Source: Atrichornis clamosus (Eukaryota; Chordata; Aves; Passeriformes; Menuridae). Taken from it: a DNA stretch of 64,000 nt. Every line of letters starts with the position of its first letter. The stretch's first letter is position 1. Below the pieces are notes generated by a model that was given only the letters and a program-made list of their open reading frames with translations, did no database searches and was not told where the DNA came from. The position numbers were made by a program, and so were the translations under genes. This document shows positions 48,707 through 61,700 of the stretch, piece after piece. Where the stretch lies: NCBI GenBank assembly GCA_013400975.1, contig WBMZ01004770.1, positions 451,885 to 515,884 on the forward strand. Reading direction: 5' to 3'.

Positions 48707-51700
48707 GATTTTGGTAATGGGAATCTTTAGTGCCTGGAAAATTTGAGACACTAAAAGAACCTAAAAAAAGTGTATATGCAGGAGAGGGTTTGGGTTTCTT
48801 CTGAATCCTGGTCAGACTCTGGAAAACAGAACCAAACCTCAGAACCAAAAATTCCTTCATGAGTTTTCAACATTTCTGCTAATGCCGAGTTCCAGGATCT
48901 GGTTTACATTGGGAAACCTTGACTCCTGGCTCTGAAGGGTTCAATTAGTCAAAATGGTTGGCAGATGGAAAAAAATAATTAAATTCCATCCAGTGTTTTG
49001 TACAATAAAAATAGACTCAAGACACAATGGCCTTACCTTGAACTTTGCAGGCCAGCGTCACATAGTGATAAAGAGGGAGCCAGCTCTTAGGAGCTGGATT
49101 ATCCACCAGCACACGTACAGAGTGTGAGGCTGGGCTGCAAGGGCCAGAGGCACCACAGCGTGCAGGCTGAGCACGTGATTATTGGCTTAATGGTCTTTTA
49201 GCCCAGATCGAAGATGCAAATTCTGGCGATGAGAAATAATTTCGCATGGATGCTATGAGATTACCAAAACCTCATGATGGTAGTAATAACAGTAATCATC
49301 TGTTATTTGAAGAGCTGCTGAAATGCATGGAAATTTTAAAATATTATTCTTAGAAATCTTTCTCCTAAATGCTTTGTCTTTCCTGAAAATGACAGAAAAG
49401 CAGATAGCACTTTTGTCAAACAAATTTTCACTTTATGCTTAAGTATAGCCTTAGATGCCCAACTTTAAGAACTTGATTTTGAAAATATAATTATGGACCA
49501 GAAACATAACCTGTGCCATAATTTATCACCAAAATTATTTTTACTTCAACTATCCCATAAGATAGATGGGACAAAGAATTGCACCCCACATTAGGCACCT
49601 GATCATTCTAAATAGTGAATATATTCACAAAAAAAGAGAGGCATGTGGGGTAAATTTGCAAACTGGGAAACGTGACTTACTACACAAATGATTTATTGCA
49701 AAATAAGGTCTAGTGAAAATTTTATAGCCAAAGTGATATTTTGGATAATAAATTATATATTATAGGTAATAAAAAGTGGCCAGATTCTCCACCACTGTCA
49801 ATGCTAGCACCTGGCAGTACAGGGCACGTGGGCTTTGGAGATTTATCTCTCAGTACAGAGTGAAATTCCCAACTGGTGAGATTTGCTAGGGCACAACAGA
49901 GTTCCAGGTTGTAACATCAATAAAGTTTTCAAGAAGCCTAAGGGTTCCACGTATCCACACTTGTACATCTGCACTTTTACATCCGCTCTTGGCTGTCACT
50001 CAGAGCTGGATGCAACTGGGTACTTAACATCTGAAGGGATGGCGAAACAAATGGCACAGATCTCCGTGCAAGTCTGATCAAGCTCTGAAAGGTGAGGTAA
50101 GTCTGCTTCCTATTGCTCACGTCCTTCCTGCTGTTCCCTAAACCTCTACCAGGTACGATTGCCATCTCTTTCCCTCTCCCGTGTCCCTGCTCCGAGGCTG
50201 CCCTGCCCCACTGGGGCTGCACCCACCATTGCCACCCCACGGTTCTCCGTGGCAGCAGGGCTCAGCTACATGTTTGAGCAGCACTGCAGATCCAGGATGA
50301 GGACAGGAGTGCGCAGGGAGGCTCCTGACGTGACATCGTGGAGTGTTTTGGCAGAGCCGGTGCGGTTGAATCATGTGACTGGTGCCGCAATGCCAGCTCT
50401 TTACAGAAGTGATGTCCACGTGTTTGTGATTCCTCTGATGGTCTGGGCTCCTCTGAGGGTGCAGCAGATGGCCCCCACCTTGATCTTCATGGAGTGTCTC
50501 GTGTTTATTTGTGGTGGTAGTCCAGAAAAACCACTGAATCTGTCTCAGATCATATGGTGTTTAGAGGGATAAAGATGTTTGGCTAAGCCTGGGAATCATT
50601 AGGTGGCTGCCTCAGAGCCAAGCTGTTTGGATGGGGCTCCATTTCACAGCTGGCAGGAGAAGGGGAATCTTTTTCTCCTTCAACTGCTGAGACTGTCAGC
50701 AGCAAACTTGCAGAACTACCTCCCAGTTCTTGGGGATTCATGGGATGTTGAAGAGTATGTCCTGTTTGATGAACTCTAAAGCCATTTTATTGGTGCATGT
50801 GTGGGAGGGGGCCTCTTTAAATTTGAAACCTGCTCTTTATTGTTTTGTGGTTTGGGTCAGAGTGTTGGATCTGTGTAACAGTCTCCTTGGGATAACAGTG
50901 GTGGATCCTGGTATTTAAAGTAGGATGTGGCAAAGGTGAAGGGTCTCAAGAGGCAGAATTTTTTCTTTGAGTCATAATAATAAGTCACTCCACCTGAACC
51001 TCCAAGTGAACATTCGGAGCCCTGATTTCTCTAATCTCTCAAGGGCCAAGCTTCTTGGGTTCAGCCTGTCCCAAAGCACATGCTTCTGACTTGACACAGC
51101 TGTCCTTAGAGGCCAGGAAAAATCAATGTATACTGTTGTGTTAAACCCAGTGAGGATTAGCAGAAGGGATGTGTTAATGAATTCCATGTGAATTCACTGC
51201 AGCAGACCAGTCCTACAAAGCTCAGAAATAATTTGGTAGAAAACCTGCCTGGTTTGCATTTCAGCCTGGATTGATGGCTGAGCCTTGTTACCAGGAGCCG
51301 GGGCTATTTCCTGGGATGCCACTGGCATCACCAGGGTGGTGTGAGGTGTGGTACCCTGCCCTGCGTGGGCAGAGCTGGTGCTGCACAGATCAGAGCAGCA
51401 GCACATCTTGATGTCTGCTGCGACTCATCAGGTGAAGGCTTTGATGTAGGTGCAGGACCTGGCCCTGTGATGCAAGAGGCACTGTGAAACCTGCTTTTCA
51501 GGGAGCACTTCCGCAGCCATGGGATCTTCAGAAACACAATCTTGTCCATCAGGAAGCCTGTAACAGCGATCGATCCTCAGGACTTCCTGGAAAAGAGTTC
51601 CTTGTCCTAGATTTGATTTTAGTATCCTCTACCTCCTGGGAAGCCCAGGCCTGTCTCATGCTGTTACATGAATAATCAAAGCAAATGCTTCAGGTTTTGC

Positions 51701-53244
51701 TTCCAGCTCAAAAGCTCTTCAGTTCCATCATCAGTGCTCCCATAGAAAATGCTAAGATACCTTTTTGTGTGATGTTCTGTAATTGAGTTTATTTGTAATA
51801 CCTCAGAAATACACTGCACTGAAGGCCTCTAAGTTTTCACTAGCTGAGCAGCCATGCCAGCTGGCTAAGAGAAACTGGTGTGATAATTTTTCTACTTTTT
51901 CACCCACTTCCCTATACCTCAGTGTCTTCACTTTTCCTTCTTTTCACTAGCCTGGCTCTAGCTCTTCTCTCTGGCAGTGCTCCTGTGCACACGTGCCTGC
52001 ACACAGGCTCGGGCAGGTGCTCGTAACCTGGCTTCACAGTTCACCCCTCTCCCTTGTTAATTGTAAGAAAATAGGGAAGGAAGAATAAAAACAAAAGTGT
52101 TACACAGAGGAATGAGGCAAAAAATAGAAATCCAAGGGATATGGTGGTTGAAAGGGATGCCCAGAAATTTCCTTCTGTAGTCTCTTTTAATCATCTCTCA
52201 TACTTCGCTTCACTGCTCTTCTTTCAGCTGCTCAAGCCAGGTTTCTTGGTAGACTTTTACTGCCAAATGCTATTATAACCAAACTGCTCTGATCTTTAGC
52301 CAAATCTTAGGAAAGAAGTGGGTGTGCTGAAGAACTGGTGAGCCAGTGAGGGAACTCTCCACCAAGGCTGGAATGGCAAACATGACTGTACAGATGAGAG
52401 CTGCGGGAGCAGCTGCCATGGGGTCTGGTTTCAGCTGCTGCATGCAGGGAAGAGCAGCCCTGAATTTCTGGAATATACAACCATTTCAGCTACAGCCACC
52501 CAGGTATGAGCACACAACACGGATAACATGAACATCTTTTAAGTTACTGGGTACCTCAGACAAGTGTCTGGGTTTTGCTGACGTGTCCCCAGGCTGTGCT
52601 GACAAAGTGCAGAGATCCCCAGCAGGAATAACTGAAGCAGGAATAACTTTCAGCTCCACTGAAACTCGTGCACATGCCATCCTGGAGAGGAATCATCAAG
52701 GAGGTGGAAGGACTCCTGTTGGGTTGTCAAGGCTGCATCTCCCCTCCTTGGGGCTCAGGGTGGCCTCCACAGCTTGCCCGGCCAGCTCTGGGCAAGGACA
52801 AGTGTGTGGCTGGAGCATGAGGAGAGGAAGAACTGGAAACACAGAGCCTTTACGAGTTCATCCTCTAAAGAAGGGCTGAAACACCATTTAAATATACTAA
52901 TTTCTCTACAAAACCTTGCTCCACACTAATTATTGAAAAGAATATCTGAATAGAAGACCAAAAAATCTCCAACATGCTATTCACAGATGCAATGAGTTGC
53001 TGGTTCCCAGAGCTTACACGGACTCTGTGCCATACATCTCTAATAAAAGTGTCTCTATTTGCTTAGCAGATGCACTGGAGTCATGCAGAGTTCAAATTTA
53101 CCATACCCATCAAAATGCAAATCCCAAATTTCGTTTAGCATTGTCCCATTGGTAAGGATGTTATACTCAGGTCAGGATTCTATCTCCCCCCAAGCCCTTT
53201 AAATGTGTTTATTCATTTTGTTTATTTTCATTTCCCAGTTTCCA

Positions 53245-53480
53245 CATGTCGCTCAGTCAGATTTTCTGTTAGCGAGACCGAGAGACGAATAACATATGTT
53301 ACCCCTCAACTGACCTTGAAGGGGAACTGAAGAAACCATCTTCCCTAGGGCTGAGATGTAATTCAGACACGAGCTCGCTCCGTAGAGGTCCTTTTCTGAA
53401 AAGACACTGCCAACTGCGTCGTAAGCCCTGGAAACATTTCTGCCTGCATCGATAGCAAAGCGTGAAGTACGTACCAGGGG
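53245..53480. promoter_or_regulatory. CpG-retaining candidate regulatory block
   Basis: About a dozen CpGs fall in about 230 bases of average GC content, for example 'agcgagaccgagagacgaat', 'acacgagctcgctccg' and 'gcgtcgtaag'. Most of the window is CpG-poor. An exact TGACCTTGA (reverse of TCAAGGTCA, SF-1/ERR-type half-site) lies at 53311-53319. CpG survival outside an island suggests constraint or low methylation. This is compositional evidence only. Confidence 0.3.
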
Positions 53481-54529
53481 GATGTTGGGGATTTAGCCTT
53501 CTGTGCCATCCCTCCCTCGGCTCTCATGAGCAAAGCAAACAAATTCTTTGTGTCTTAGAAGAATTGGATAATTCATCCAACTTGAGTCATTTCCTTGCAG
53601 GCCTGGCTTTTCACCTGGGGGACTAGCTTTGCTGATCCTGCCCAGGTTAAAATGACTGAAAATCAATGTGGTTTGACAGCTGTGGGAAAAAAAATAAATA
53701 AATGGATGTACAAACTGGTGAGCAACAAAGACTCTTCAAGTGGATACGAAGTGAGGCACAAAAAGAAATTGTTGCTCTGATCTTCCTTACAGGCTCTCGA
53801 TTCCTGGCAGTCTGGCCAGTCCCAGCCCTGTCTGATGGCGGTGGTCTGACTCTTCCACAGTGCTTTCCACTTTCTCGCACGCCCCTCTCAGGAAGAAGAC
53901 ACCGTGGGGCCGTTCACCTCTCCCATGTCCTTGGGTGGCCGGGCTGGGCATGTCAAACAGGAGATGGGTATGTCCACGCTGTCTTAGCCTGATGCTGCAG
54001 CCTGGGTTGGTGGTGCCCACTGCCCCTCTGCTGAGCTCCATCTGCCTTTGAAACAGCAGAACGAGGAAGCCCTTGTCCACAGAGCCCAGCTCCCAAGGAC
54101 TTCTGTGTGGGGAGCTGGTGGTGTGGGTGGCACTGGGAAATGAAGGTGTGTAACAGAGCCTGTGTAGAACTGAGCAGTAATGCCAAGGCTGCTGCTTAGA
54201 CCCACTTGTACTTATCTCTTGGACAAGTGATCCAGGGCAAGGTCTGGAGAAGCAAGCCTAGGTTTAGCTTGAAGTCAGTTACCTTGCCACAGCTCCCACA
54301 GGCCGGCTGGGTGCTCAGAGGTTGCTGAATGTAAAGACCTCCACGCTGTAGGTTCCACCTCTGCCTGTCACCCCCACAGAGACACCAGCCTTTCTGGTCC
54401 TGTCACCCAGCGTTGACCTCTGGATCTCATATAACTTCCTCCCTTTTCCTCAGTATCACTTCTTTCCTTGGGGAACATGATCATTCTTTTTCCTACACCA
54501 ATTCAGAATTCAATTACGTCTTTGCAGCA

Positions 54530-54644
54530 TTTGGACAACACTCTCAGGCACGTGGTGTGATTCTTGGGGCTGTCCTGTGCAGGGCAAGGAGTTGGACTCG
54601 GTGATCCTCGTAGGTCTGTTCCAGCTCAGCATATTCTATGATTT
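54530..54644 (+). repeat. CR1 LINE 3' end fragment
   Basis: Shows the CR1 subfamily 3' end pattern: 'gacaacactctcaggcacg', 'tggtgtgattcttgggg', 'ctgtcctgtgcagggcaag', 'gagttggactcggtgatcct', 'ttccagctcagcatattcta' and 'tgat'. The terminal octamer is present about once. It is 5'-truncated to about 115 bp and moderately diverged. It is a different CR1 subfamily type from the copies at 47170 and 56980, as judged by the ggagttggactcg block. Confidence 0.92.
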
Positions 54645-54649
54645 TCCCC

Positions 54650-56975
54650 GAGGGTTGAGCAGTTAGGGAAGGGTCAGTCTGAGCAGGTATCAGAGCCTTC
54701 CTTATTAGCTTGGTGTCACCCTCTGGTGAAATCAACACTGAATGCAGCACAGAGAGGAGATAAATGTTACATTCAGCATGACTTGCCAGTTCTGACACAC
54801 AGGAACGCTAAACACGTACGAAGACAAAATCCTAAAGTCACGCCAATTTGAATCCAAAAACCTGCCTCCCAAGTTAGCACTTGGTAACAACTTCATATAA
54901 TTTTCCCCATGTAATTAAAATGTCTTTCCTGAGCCAAAAATGAAATTTTCTTTACAGCAGGCAATTCTTATGTAAAACTGCTCTTCTCTTAATTTTCTGT
55001 CAGTTTAATGTAACTTTTTAGTTGTACTTGGAGAAATCCATTTTGGGAGTTATGACATTTTTTATCCTGGTACTGTGATTGTGGGGAAGGAGGAGAGTAA
55101 ACTCTGTACTTAGATTTCAGTTGGACCCAGTATCTGTTGAAGTGGTAGATCAGAAAATGTTTCCACAGGTTTATGGATACTACCTATGGCTGGCAACGGA
55201 TAAAGGCAAAAAGTGTCACTAGTGAAGCTTTTGGAAAGGTTTGTTAATGCCCGTGGCAGCCCAGGAATACCTCCTGTTCTGACTTCTGTTTTAAGGAGAG
55301 GAGAACAGAGTCACCTATACATTTTCTTCATATTTTCATACTGTGGCTGTTTATTTTGACTGCTTCTATTTTTTTTCAGCTCACCCATTACTCTTGTTGT
55401 CCAGCAGTGCTCAGCAGCTCCTGGGAGACCTGGAGCTTTCCATGGCCATCCTCTTCTGCCAGTTTCGGGTTTAGACATCCTCTTCTTGTTCCTTTTCCCC
55501 TTCTCCTTCTTCCCAAAGAGCTGCATTTCAGTTTAGTACGACTTTTGTAAACGTGGGTTCCTGTGATCTCTCAGATGTGCCAACTGGTTCACTGGCATTA
55601 CAGGTCAGGATTTCTGTCACCACCCTAAAAATGGCCTTATTGGCAAAGGAACAAAGCTCAGAAAATAACATTTTAAACCTGTCAAGTCTGATTTACAGAA
55701 AGCTTCCATGATCTAGAAAAGAAACAAGCAATGATTGCATTCTACTCCACCCTAATTTTAATTATAAAAAATGCTAGTATAGTCTTCCAGTTGACATCCC
55801 AGTAAAGGAAATAAGTAGAGTTGGAGTAAATCTTCCAAATAAACATATTTCTCAGACATAAACATGATAAATCTTTTCTTTTGAGAAAGATATAAAGAAT
55901 GGTTAACTTAAAATATGCATATAATAACATATTACCCACAGCTTCTCATGTTTAAAAAGATTCCATATGCTGGGAAAACCCATAAAATAAAACCCAAGAA
56001 ATGCTGCATCCTCTTTCTATTAATTTGAAACAGTCACTTAATGGGAAAAAGGAAAAGAAAGAAAAAATAAAGAAAACTGGTAGAACAGAATTATTTTATT
56101 TTTTCTTAGAAAATCCCAAACAAATCAGTAACTCTAACATTCCAATCTCTTCATCCTGTTTTTAGTGGTGTATTAATATGTAAACTCAATACTTCTGTTA
56201 AAAAATAGCTTTGGGTAAGGAAAAAATGGTAGCAAATTCCAGGGTGGCCTTACTAGCATTTTTGATTGAAAAAACTTGGAAAAATGTTGTTGTTTTAGGA
56301 TGATGAGAAGTGCTGCCATCTCTTGTGGTTTACCCAGGATTGTCCCAAGTTTGACTGTTGTCTCTGGTTTGGTTTAAAACCTAAAAAAGGGCCAGTAACT
56401 GTGGCTCCCTCTCTTCCCCATTCTTGTCCCATATTTAATGAGTAATTGATTTTAAAATAGTCTCACTGAAGAAGCTTTCTGTTAGAGTAACATGGATAAA
56501 GCCGTCTACTTTCCTTCTTCATTTTTTTTTAAGAGGAGTTTATTTCTCCAAGAAGGTCTGTTCCATGTGGCTGTGGGCTGCAGAGCTGGGTTGGTGGGAG
56601 CTGGTGAACAGACTCGGGCTCGGACGACTTGGGCTCTGGGCTGATTTTGCTCTTGACTTGGTTTATGTATTGGAGAAAATAATTTATATTTCACTTGATT
56701 TAATTTGTGATTCTCCCTATTTCGTCAGATATTTTCACATGCGGAACACTTGCTGTACAGATGCTCGTCACTCCCTGGTAGGGGCACCCAAAACTGTTCC
56801 TCCAAGTCCAAGACTTCCAAAACCATTCAAGACACTACCATGGAGTTGATGACTGTCCTGTTTTATATCACACCCCAATGGTCAGAGCCCTTCCTCGCAG
56901 GCTTGTTTTCAGCTGTCTGCCTTCAGTTTGGGTTATTTCCAGTTCTCATACATCACTGTCCTGTGAAACTCTTGA
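54650..56975. other. non-coding stretch, nothing recognised
   Basis: AT-rich sequence with an A/G-rich tract at 56041-56079. Open frames are short and unrecognisable. No repeat family or RNA gene was recognised. Confidence 0.6.
56041..56079. repeat. A/G-rich low-complexity tract
   Basis: Almost purely purine sequence of the ggaaaagaaagaaaaa type. Low complexity. Confidence 0.8.
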
Positions 56976-56979
56976 TCAA

Positions 56980-57121
56980 TTGTGGATGCCCTATTTCTGG
57001 AAGTGTTCAAGGCCAGGTTGGCTGGGGCCCTGAGCAACTTGAAGGTGTCCCTTGCCATGGCAGGGGATGGAGCGAGATGAGCTTTAAGTTTCCTTCTAAT
57101 CCAAAGAATTCTATGATTCTT
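56980..57121 (+). repeat. CR1 LINE 3' end fragment
   Basis: Contains 'tgtggatgccctatttctgg', 'aagtgttcaaggccaggttg', 'gctggggccctgagcaactt', 'gaaggtgtcccttgccatgg' and 'caggggatggagcgagatga', then a diverged 'gctttaagtttccttctaat' and the terminal 'ttctatgattct'. This is the CR1 3' UTR, 5'-truncated to about 140 bp and older than the copy at 47170. A 218-codon open frame (56750-57406, +) runs through it in GC-rich flanks and is considered a chance frame. Confidence 0.93.
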
Positions 57122-57149
57122 TGCTATTTGGGCTTTTGGCATTGCAAGG

Positions 57150-57465
57150 GGTTGAGGCTCCCACCCAGCTTCCAATTCAAAACTCATGCCCCAGAGAGGC
57201 CGCGAGCCTGGGGACACGCCAGGCAGGGAAGGTGGATCTGCACGCACCCACACCCTGTGCTCAGCACCTGCAAGTGCACGGGGGTGTTTAACCAGTCCAG
57301 TGTCAGCCAAAACAGGTGCTTTCCCAACCTGGGCACCCCAGTTCCCTCTCTGTGCCCGCTGAGGGGGCTCCCCTCTGGCTGTGGTGGAGGGGTTAAAGCA
57401 GGCTGAGCCCAGGCTCCAGCTGCGTGCTCGGGCAGTGCGGGGAGCCGGGCCGGGCCAGCTGTGAG
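57150..57465. other. GC-rich patch, no gene recognised
   Basis: A GC-rich segment following the CR1 fragment, with a quadruplex motif near its end. Both strands have open frames here (218 codons +, 125 codons minus), which is expected where stop codons are scarce. No domain is recognisable. A small promoter or exon cannot be excluded. Confidence 0.5.
57430..57454 (+). other. G-quadruplex-type motif
   Basis: GGG (57430-57432), 6-base loop, GGGG (57439-57442), 4-base loop, GGG (57447-57449), 2-base loop, GGG (57452-57454). This meets the G3+N1-7 rule on the + strand within a GC-rich patch. Confidence 0.65.
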
Positions 57466-57469
57466 TTCA

Positions 57470-58635
57470 GCTATTCCCCCCAGTCAAGGGAAAAGGGCTG
57501 TGTCTCCTGCACTGGGATTAGCACGGGGAGGAGGTAGGGTTTTATGGTAGGGAAGGAGGTGGAAAAAAACAGCATTTGACTGATTCCTTGCTGAGCAGTG
57601 TCTGGGGAGGGTCTGGGCTGTGCAAAAGCTGTCCTGAGAGGAGCTCTCTTGGCAGCGGGGTTAAGAGAAGCCTGACCCACTGACTTCTTCATTTAACATC
57701 TAGGCTAGGGAGATGCTTGTTTAGCCCAAAAGCTTGGGTGAGGCAGTCAGCTGGAGTTCAAGATCCAGGGACTTAATGTCCCATGACTGAGTGTAGCTTG
57801 TTTGACCTGTAGTGCAGATCTTGAGAATAGGGAGCAGAAGTGTTTTTATGGTATGTGCTGAGCCTGCTCTCCCTGACTCAAACACCTCCTGGAAAATGAA
57901 TAATTGAACATACATGTGACTATGTATAGCCCCTTCTTCAAACAGAACCTGAAATGGGGTGGAATATCTTCCAGATTCATAGGTTTTTTCTCTTGCTAAC
58001 TGCACGGGACTGGCCATAAAATCTGTGGGGACATGGCTCTAAAGCAGAGAGCAGGTTTTTCAGCCCATGCTTTTCAGTCTGAGCAGTGGCCTTCAACTCT
58101 GAATTTTTTTAGCTAAGCAGTGTGCTGAACTTCTGCCTCCAAACTGAGCTGGAGTAGAAGGAAAAAACCAAATTAATTCTTTTTTTTTTTTTAAATAACT
58201 TTATTTGCCAAGCCGCACTGCTCCCTGCTAAAATCAAGAGATGTTACTATTGGAACAATGGGTTTAAACTCACTACTGGGTTTTGCATGTTTTAATAAAG
58301 GAAGAAACTGATTGAATGAGATTGTCTATTAGTTGCAGTAGAGCAGCAGTTTCTTCTTTGTAGTGATGCAACTGATTGTTTGCTGAATAATACAGTGAGA
58401 ACAGACTCAGCGTGCAAACCCTATAAACTGTCTGAGGAAAAAGCCGTGTCCTTTTTTTTCCCAAATGCTTCCAAGCCAGTAGCTGCTTCTAATATTCCTG
58501 TATCCAGTGCAAGCCCAGTGCTGTTCATAACACACATCTACTATTTGTCAAGAGCTGTAACAGCTTGTGAGGAGAAAGGGATGTTGAAGAAAACAGAGTG
58601 GGAACAATACAGGAGGACTTGTTGTGGAACTCCCT
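57470..58635. other. non-coding stretch, nothing recognised
   Basis: Mixed composition with a 13-T run at 58180-58192. Open frames are below 100 codons with no recognisable features. Confidence 0.6.
58180..58192. repeat. poly-T tract (13 T)
   Basis: An uninterrupted T run in AT-rich flanks. Low complexity. Confidence 0.9.
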
Positions 58636-58639
58636 GAGC

Positions 58640-58752
58640 TGCATTTTGGGGCAGCCTGGTTTGATTCCTGACTCTGCTAAGCCTTCTCCTGTGACGTTGG
58701 AAAAGTCTCTTAATCTCCTGTCTCAGTTTCACACAGGTGTAATGTGTATTTT
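58640..58752 (+). repeat. MIR-type SINE remnant
   Basis: 'cagcctggtttgattcctga' then 'ctctgct' corresponds to the tRNA-derived head (cctgggttcgaatcccggctctgcc). 'tgtgacgttggaaaagtctc' and 'ttaatctcctgtctcagttt' correspond to the MIR core (tgtgaccttgggcaagtcacttaacctctctgtgcctcagttt). 'cacaggtgtaatg' stands for catctgtaaaatg. The order and spacing of all blocks are preserved, making this a secure ancient SINE remnant. A 122-codon open frame crossing it (58598-58966, +) is therefore not considered a gene. Confidence 0.78.
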
Positions 58753-61700
58753 GTTTGCAGCGTGTACAAAGCAAATGCCTATACTGTGTATTAAATACAT
58801 GTCTGTATTAAGTGGTAAAGCAAGAACCAATTCTGTAAAGACTTGTGTGATGCCCAGGACATGGGGTCCTGATTTCACAGCCCAACAGTGGCAGTGCAAA
58901 ACCCAGATTAATTCTGTCCTTCTAATTCTTGACAATGTTCACTATATGAATGCTAAGTTTAAGTAGATGCTTAGTTTTAGCCTGTACATTAGTGGGCGAG
59001 GGAATGAAGGGGGAGGACCTCCCACACCAAGCATTTCTTTTTCAATATAAATACATGTCACATAATATTATGGACAAATAAAGGGTTCTTACCACTCATA
59101 AGGTGTTATGGTAATCCTTCATAGAGTCCTTTTAATGAATAAACCAGGGATGCTTCATAAGTCGTTTATTAAGGGTTAATGATGTATCTTCTCTCTTTGG
59201 CATCATTCCCAGCCTAAATCAAGCCTGCTTCATCTCATATGGATATGAAAGACAAACTGTACAGATTGAAAACATCTGTATACTGAGTGAATGAACCACA
59301 TGGCAGCAGTGTCATGCAGAGATTTACTTAAATCTGTCCCCTTTTGTTTGACTTTAGAGGAACAGCACAAATAAATACAGTAGGTTCTGTTTAAACAAAG
59401 AGGACTCTGATCAATAGAGGTTTGTATAGCTTATGACCTTCAACTATAAACAAAAAATTGGGGTAAACCCCACAAGTCTCAGGTCAATTGCCATCTTATT
59501 TACTTTATTACGCCACTAATGTTCTAATCTGTCTTGCATATAAAATGCTTTATATGAGCCATCTTGCTTTTCTCCTCCATTTTCACCAGAGATAAAAGGG
59601 AAGGCTACTTTTGATTCAGATCAACCTGTGAGTGTGGGTGTGAATTTGCTGTGAATTTAGAGCGGAGAACACAGACAAACCAATTCAGGCAAATTTCAAA
59701 TTCTGGTAAATTTTGGTTGAGGTTTCTGATAGCTTTCGGTGCTTTTTGAGAGGGTTTAGGCATCCACAAAGAAAAGCGAAATGGTTTGTGGCTCACGGAG
59801 CCAGACCTGGACACAGGAAACACGACAGAGGCAGTGCCATATAGAAAGTGGTTGTTCATTTCTGGCTGTGAGCAGGGGTTGTCCCTTGGAAACACTTGAA
59901 AACATTTGCAAGTATCTGCTAGGGACTGACCCTAGATGTGAGCCTTTATTATTATTATTTTTGTTACTGTCTCCCAGCAAGATTAAGTAATTCCAAATAC
60001 AGAGGGGATGACACTCCTGCATGTGTAATGCCCTCATATCTCCAAATAGCTAACTTGAAATGTAATTACTTTTTTTTCTGGCACATTTTCTCATTTTCTA
60101 GAGGGAAGAGACTATTATCTTAATCTGTTTCTGTCCATTTTTATCTTCCCTGGCTAACTTTTAATCCTTTTGGTCAATTTTCACAGAAGACAAAAAAGGG
60201 AAAAGATGTTCCTGTACTGGTTTATGAAAATGGACAGCAAGGTAGAAGAGAAATACTTCAGTCATGCCTTCCCCAATACTTGCATCGACAGCAGGAGCCT
60301 TCATGAAGCCTCAGAAGAGCTAGTCAAGACACACAAAGCCAGGAGAACCCAGATTTATTAACCTTGCTACTCAGTTCTTCAGATGTTTTTCTTTGCTGAG
60401 GACATTCCTGTTCCCATTGACTCCAATGTTTTCAACTTCAGTGTTATCTGCTCTAGTCTAGGAAATACTTCACTGCTGCTTCAAGTGCGTTTTCATGTGG
60501 AATTCAAATACTTTGGGGGGTAATGGAAGGGTAAGTCCCACTGGGTGCATGTCTTTCCTCAGAGCTTCAAGAGATCTGGAGAGATATTTGTGGATGTTTT
60601 CTGGTTTGGGATTTATGTTGGGGTTTGGTTTTTTTTGTTAAAATGAAAAGAGCAGCCAGACTTCTTGCCTACCTACACTCTTGTTCCACTAGCCAGGTGA
60701 CGTTTGATCCATGAAGCCGCGTCTCAGCCGCATACCTCACTGGGTGAAAATCTTACAGGCATCTAAGTTTTGCAACTGAACAGTTGTGCGCTTGTCGTGC
60801 TTCCAGCATTTCTTCACAGTCCCCATTTAGGCCCAGAAACTAGAGCTGCAAGTTCTAGTCTCAGCAGTAATGCCTCCCCCGTCATTAAATAATTGAGTTA
60901 GTCCTGCGATCTGGAGCCCAGCAGCCGGAGACACTACCTCATAGCTGCTGGGTCGCTGGCAGCAGGTTTGACAAAACCCTTCGGGGATGGCCAGTGGAGG
61001 CTCTTTCCTGGCAAGTCCCAGCTTGGTTTGTTGGGTCAGCGGGGAGACAGACAGGGCTCACCACGCCAGGCCCGTGCCAAGCCACACTGGCCAAGATTGG
61101 CTGTGTTTTGGCTGTACCTTCCAGCACAGGGTTCGAAATACTGAAGAAGGGGCTGTAGTCCCTCGTTGAATAAAGGAAGGATATTTAGGTGTCGGAGTCC
61201 TCGGGAGATGCTGTTTTGCTGCCCTCTAGGCAAAGCTTAAGGCTTAAAATATAGAAACTACAGAAAATGCTGTCCTGAGCACACCGAAGCAAAGCAAAGG
61301 GTTTGGAAGGTTGAAAGGCTTTTTGTGGGACTTCATTAAGGTGTGAGTATGAAATCTGTAAAAAGATCTCTGGGTTCAGATAAGAAAGATCCAGTGGTGT
61401 ACAACAAAGAATTATCAGTAAAGGCATCATAATTACAAAGGTCTTTTATATTAAAATGATGTCATGTAATAGGTTGAAGAACAAGAAATAAATAAGCTGT
61501 GCAGATCTCCTTTATCTAAATAATTGTTTTCTTATGCATTAGGCTGAAAACTTCTCATATAATTCCTGTCCTTTAAAGGTAAAAATGTATTCAATAAAGA
61601 CTACAAAACTATTTTAACATTTCAGTAGTATGCTTCATCTAGAGAATCCCAGAGTACATCACTGAAATGCAAATTTGAGGGAACCATGGAAATAGAGAAC

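Larger units (their letters stand above)
47310..54525. other. non-coding stretch, nothing recognised
   Basis: AT-rich to about 49.9 kb, then more GC-rich in places (50150-50530, 51200-51660, 52350-52870, 53800-54130). The GC-rich patches carry overlapping open frames on both strands (longest 137 codons, 50159-50572, +), with no recognisable family or consistent coding signal. A long pyrimidine tract lies at 48673-48706. The block 53250-53480 is listed separately. No RNA gene or further repeat family was recognised. Confidence 0.5.

Noticed and set aside
56750..57406. 218-codon open frame on the + strand, the longest in the window
   Set aside because: It runs through a CR1 3' end fragment and a GC-rich patch where stops are rare. 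The peptide has no recognisable domain, and the opposite strand is also open over much of it.
58598..58966. 122-codon + frame
   Set aside because: It begins in and crosses a MIR SINE remnant, so it is a chance frame.
59940..60000. TTA repeats and 'tttttgttactgtctccc' resembling a MIR AT-rich end
   Set aside because: The SINE body that should follow is not recognisable, so this is probably a simple repeat.
60408..60430. 'ttcccattgactccaatg' resembling the core of ancient palindromic elements
   Set aside because: Only a short core matches and no flanking arm could be recognised.
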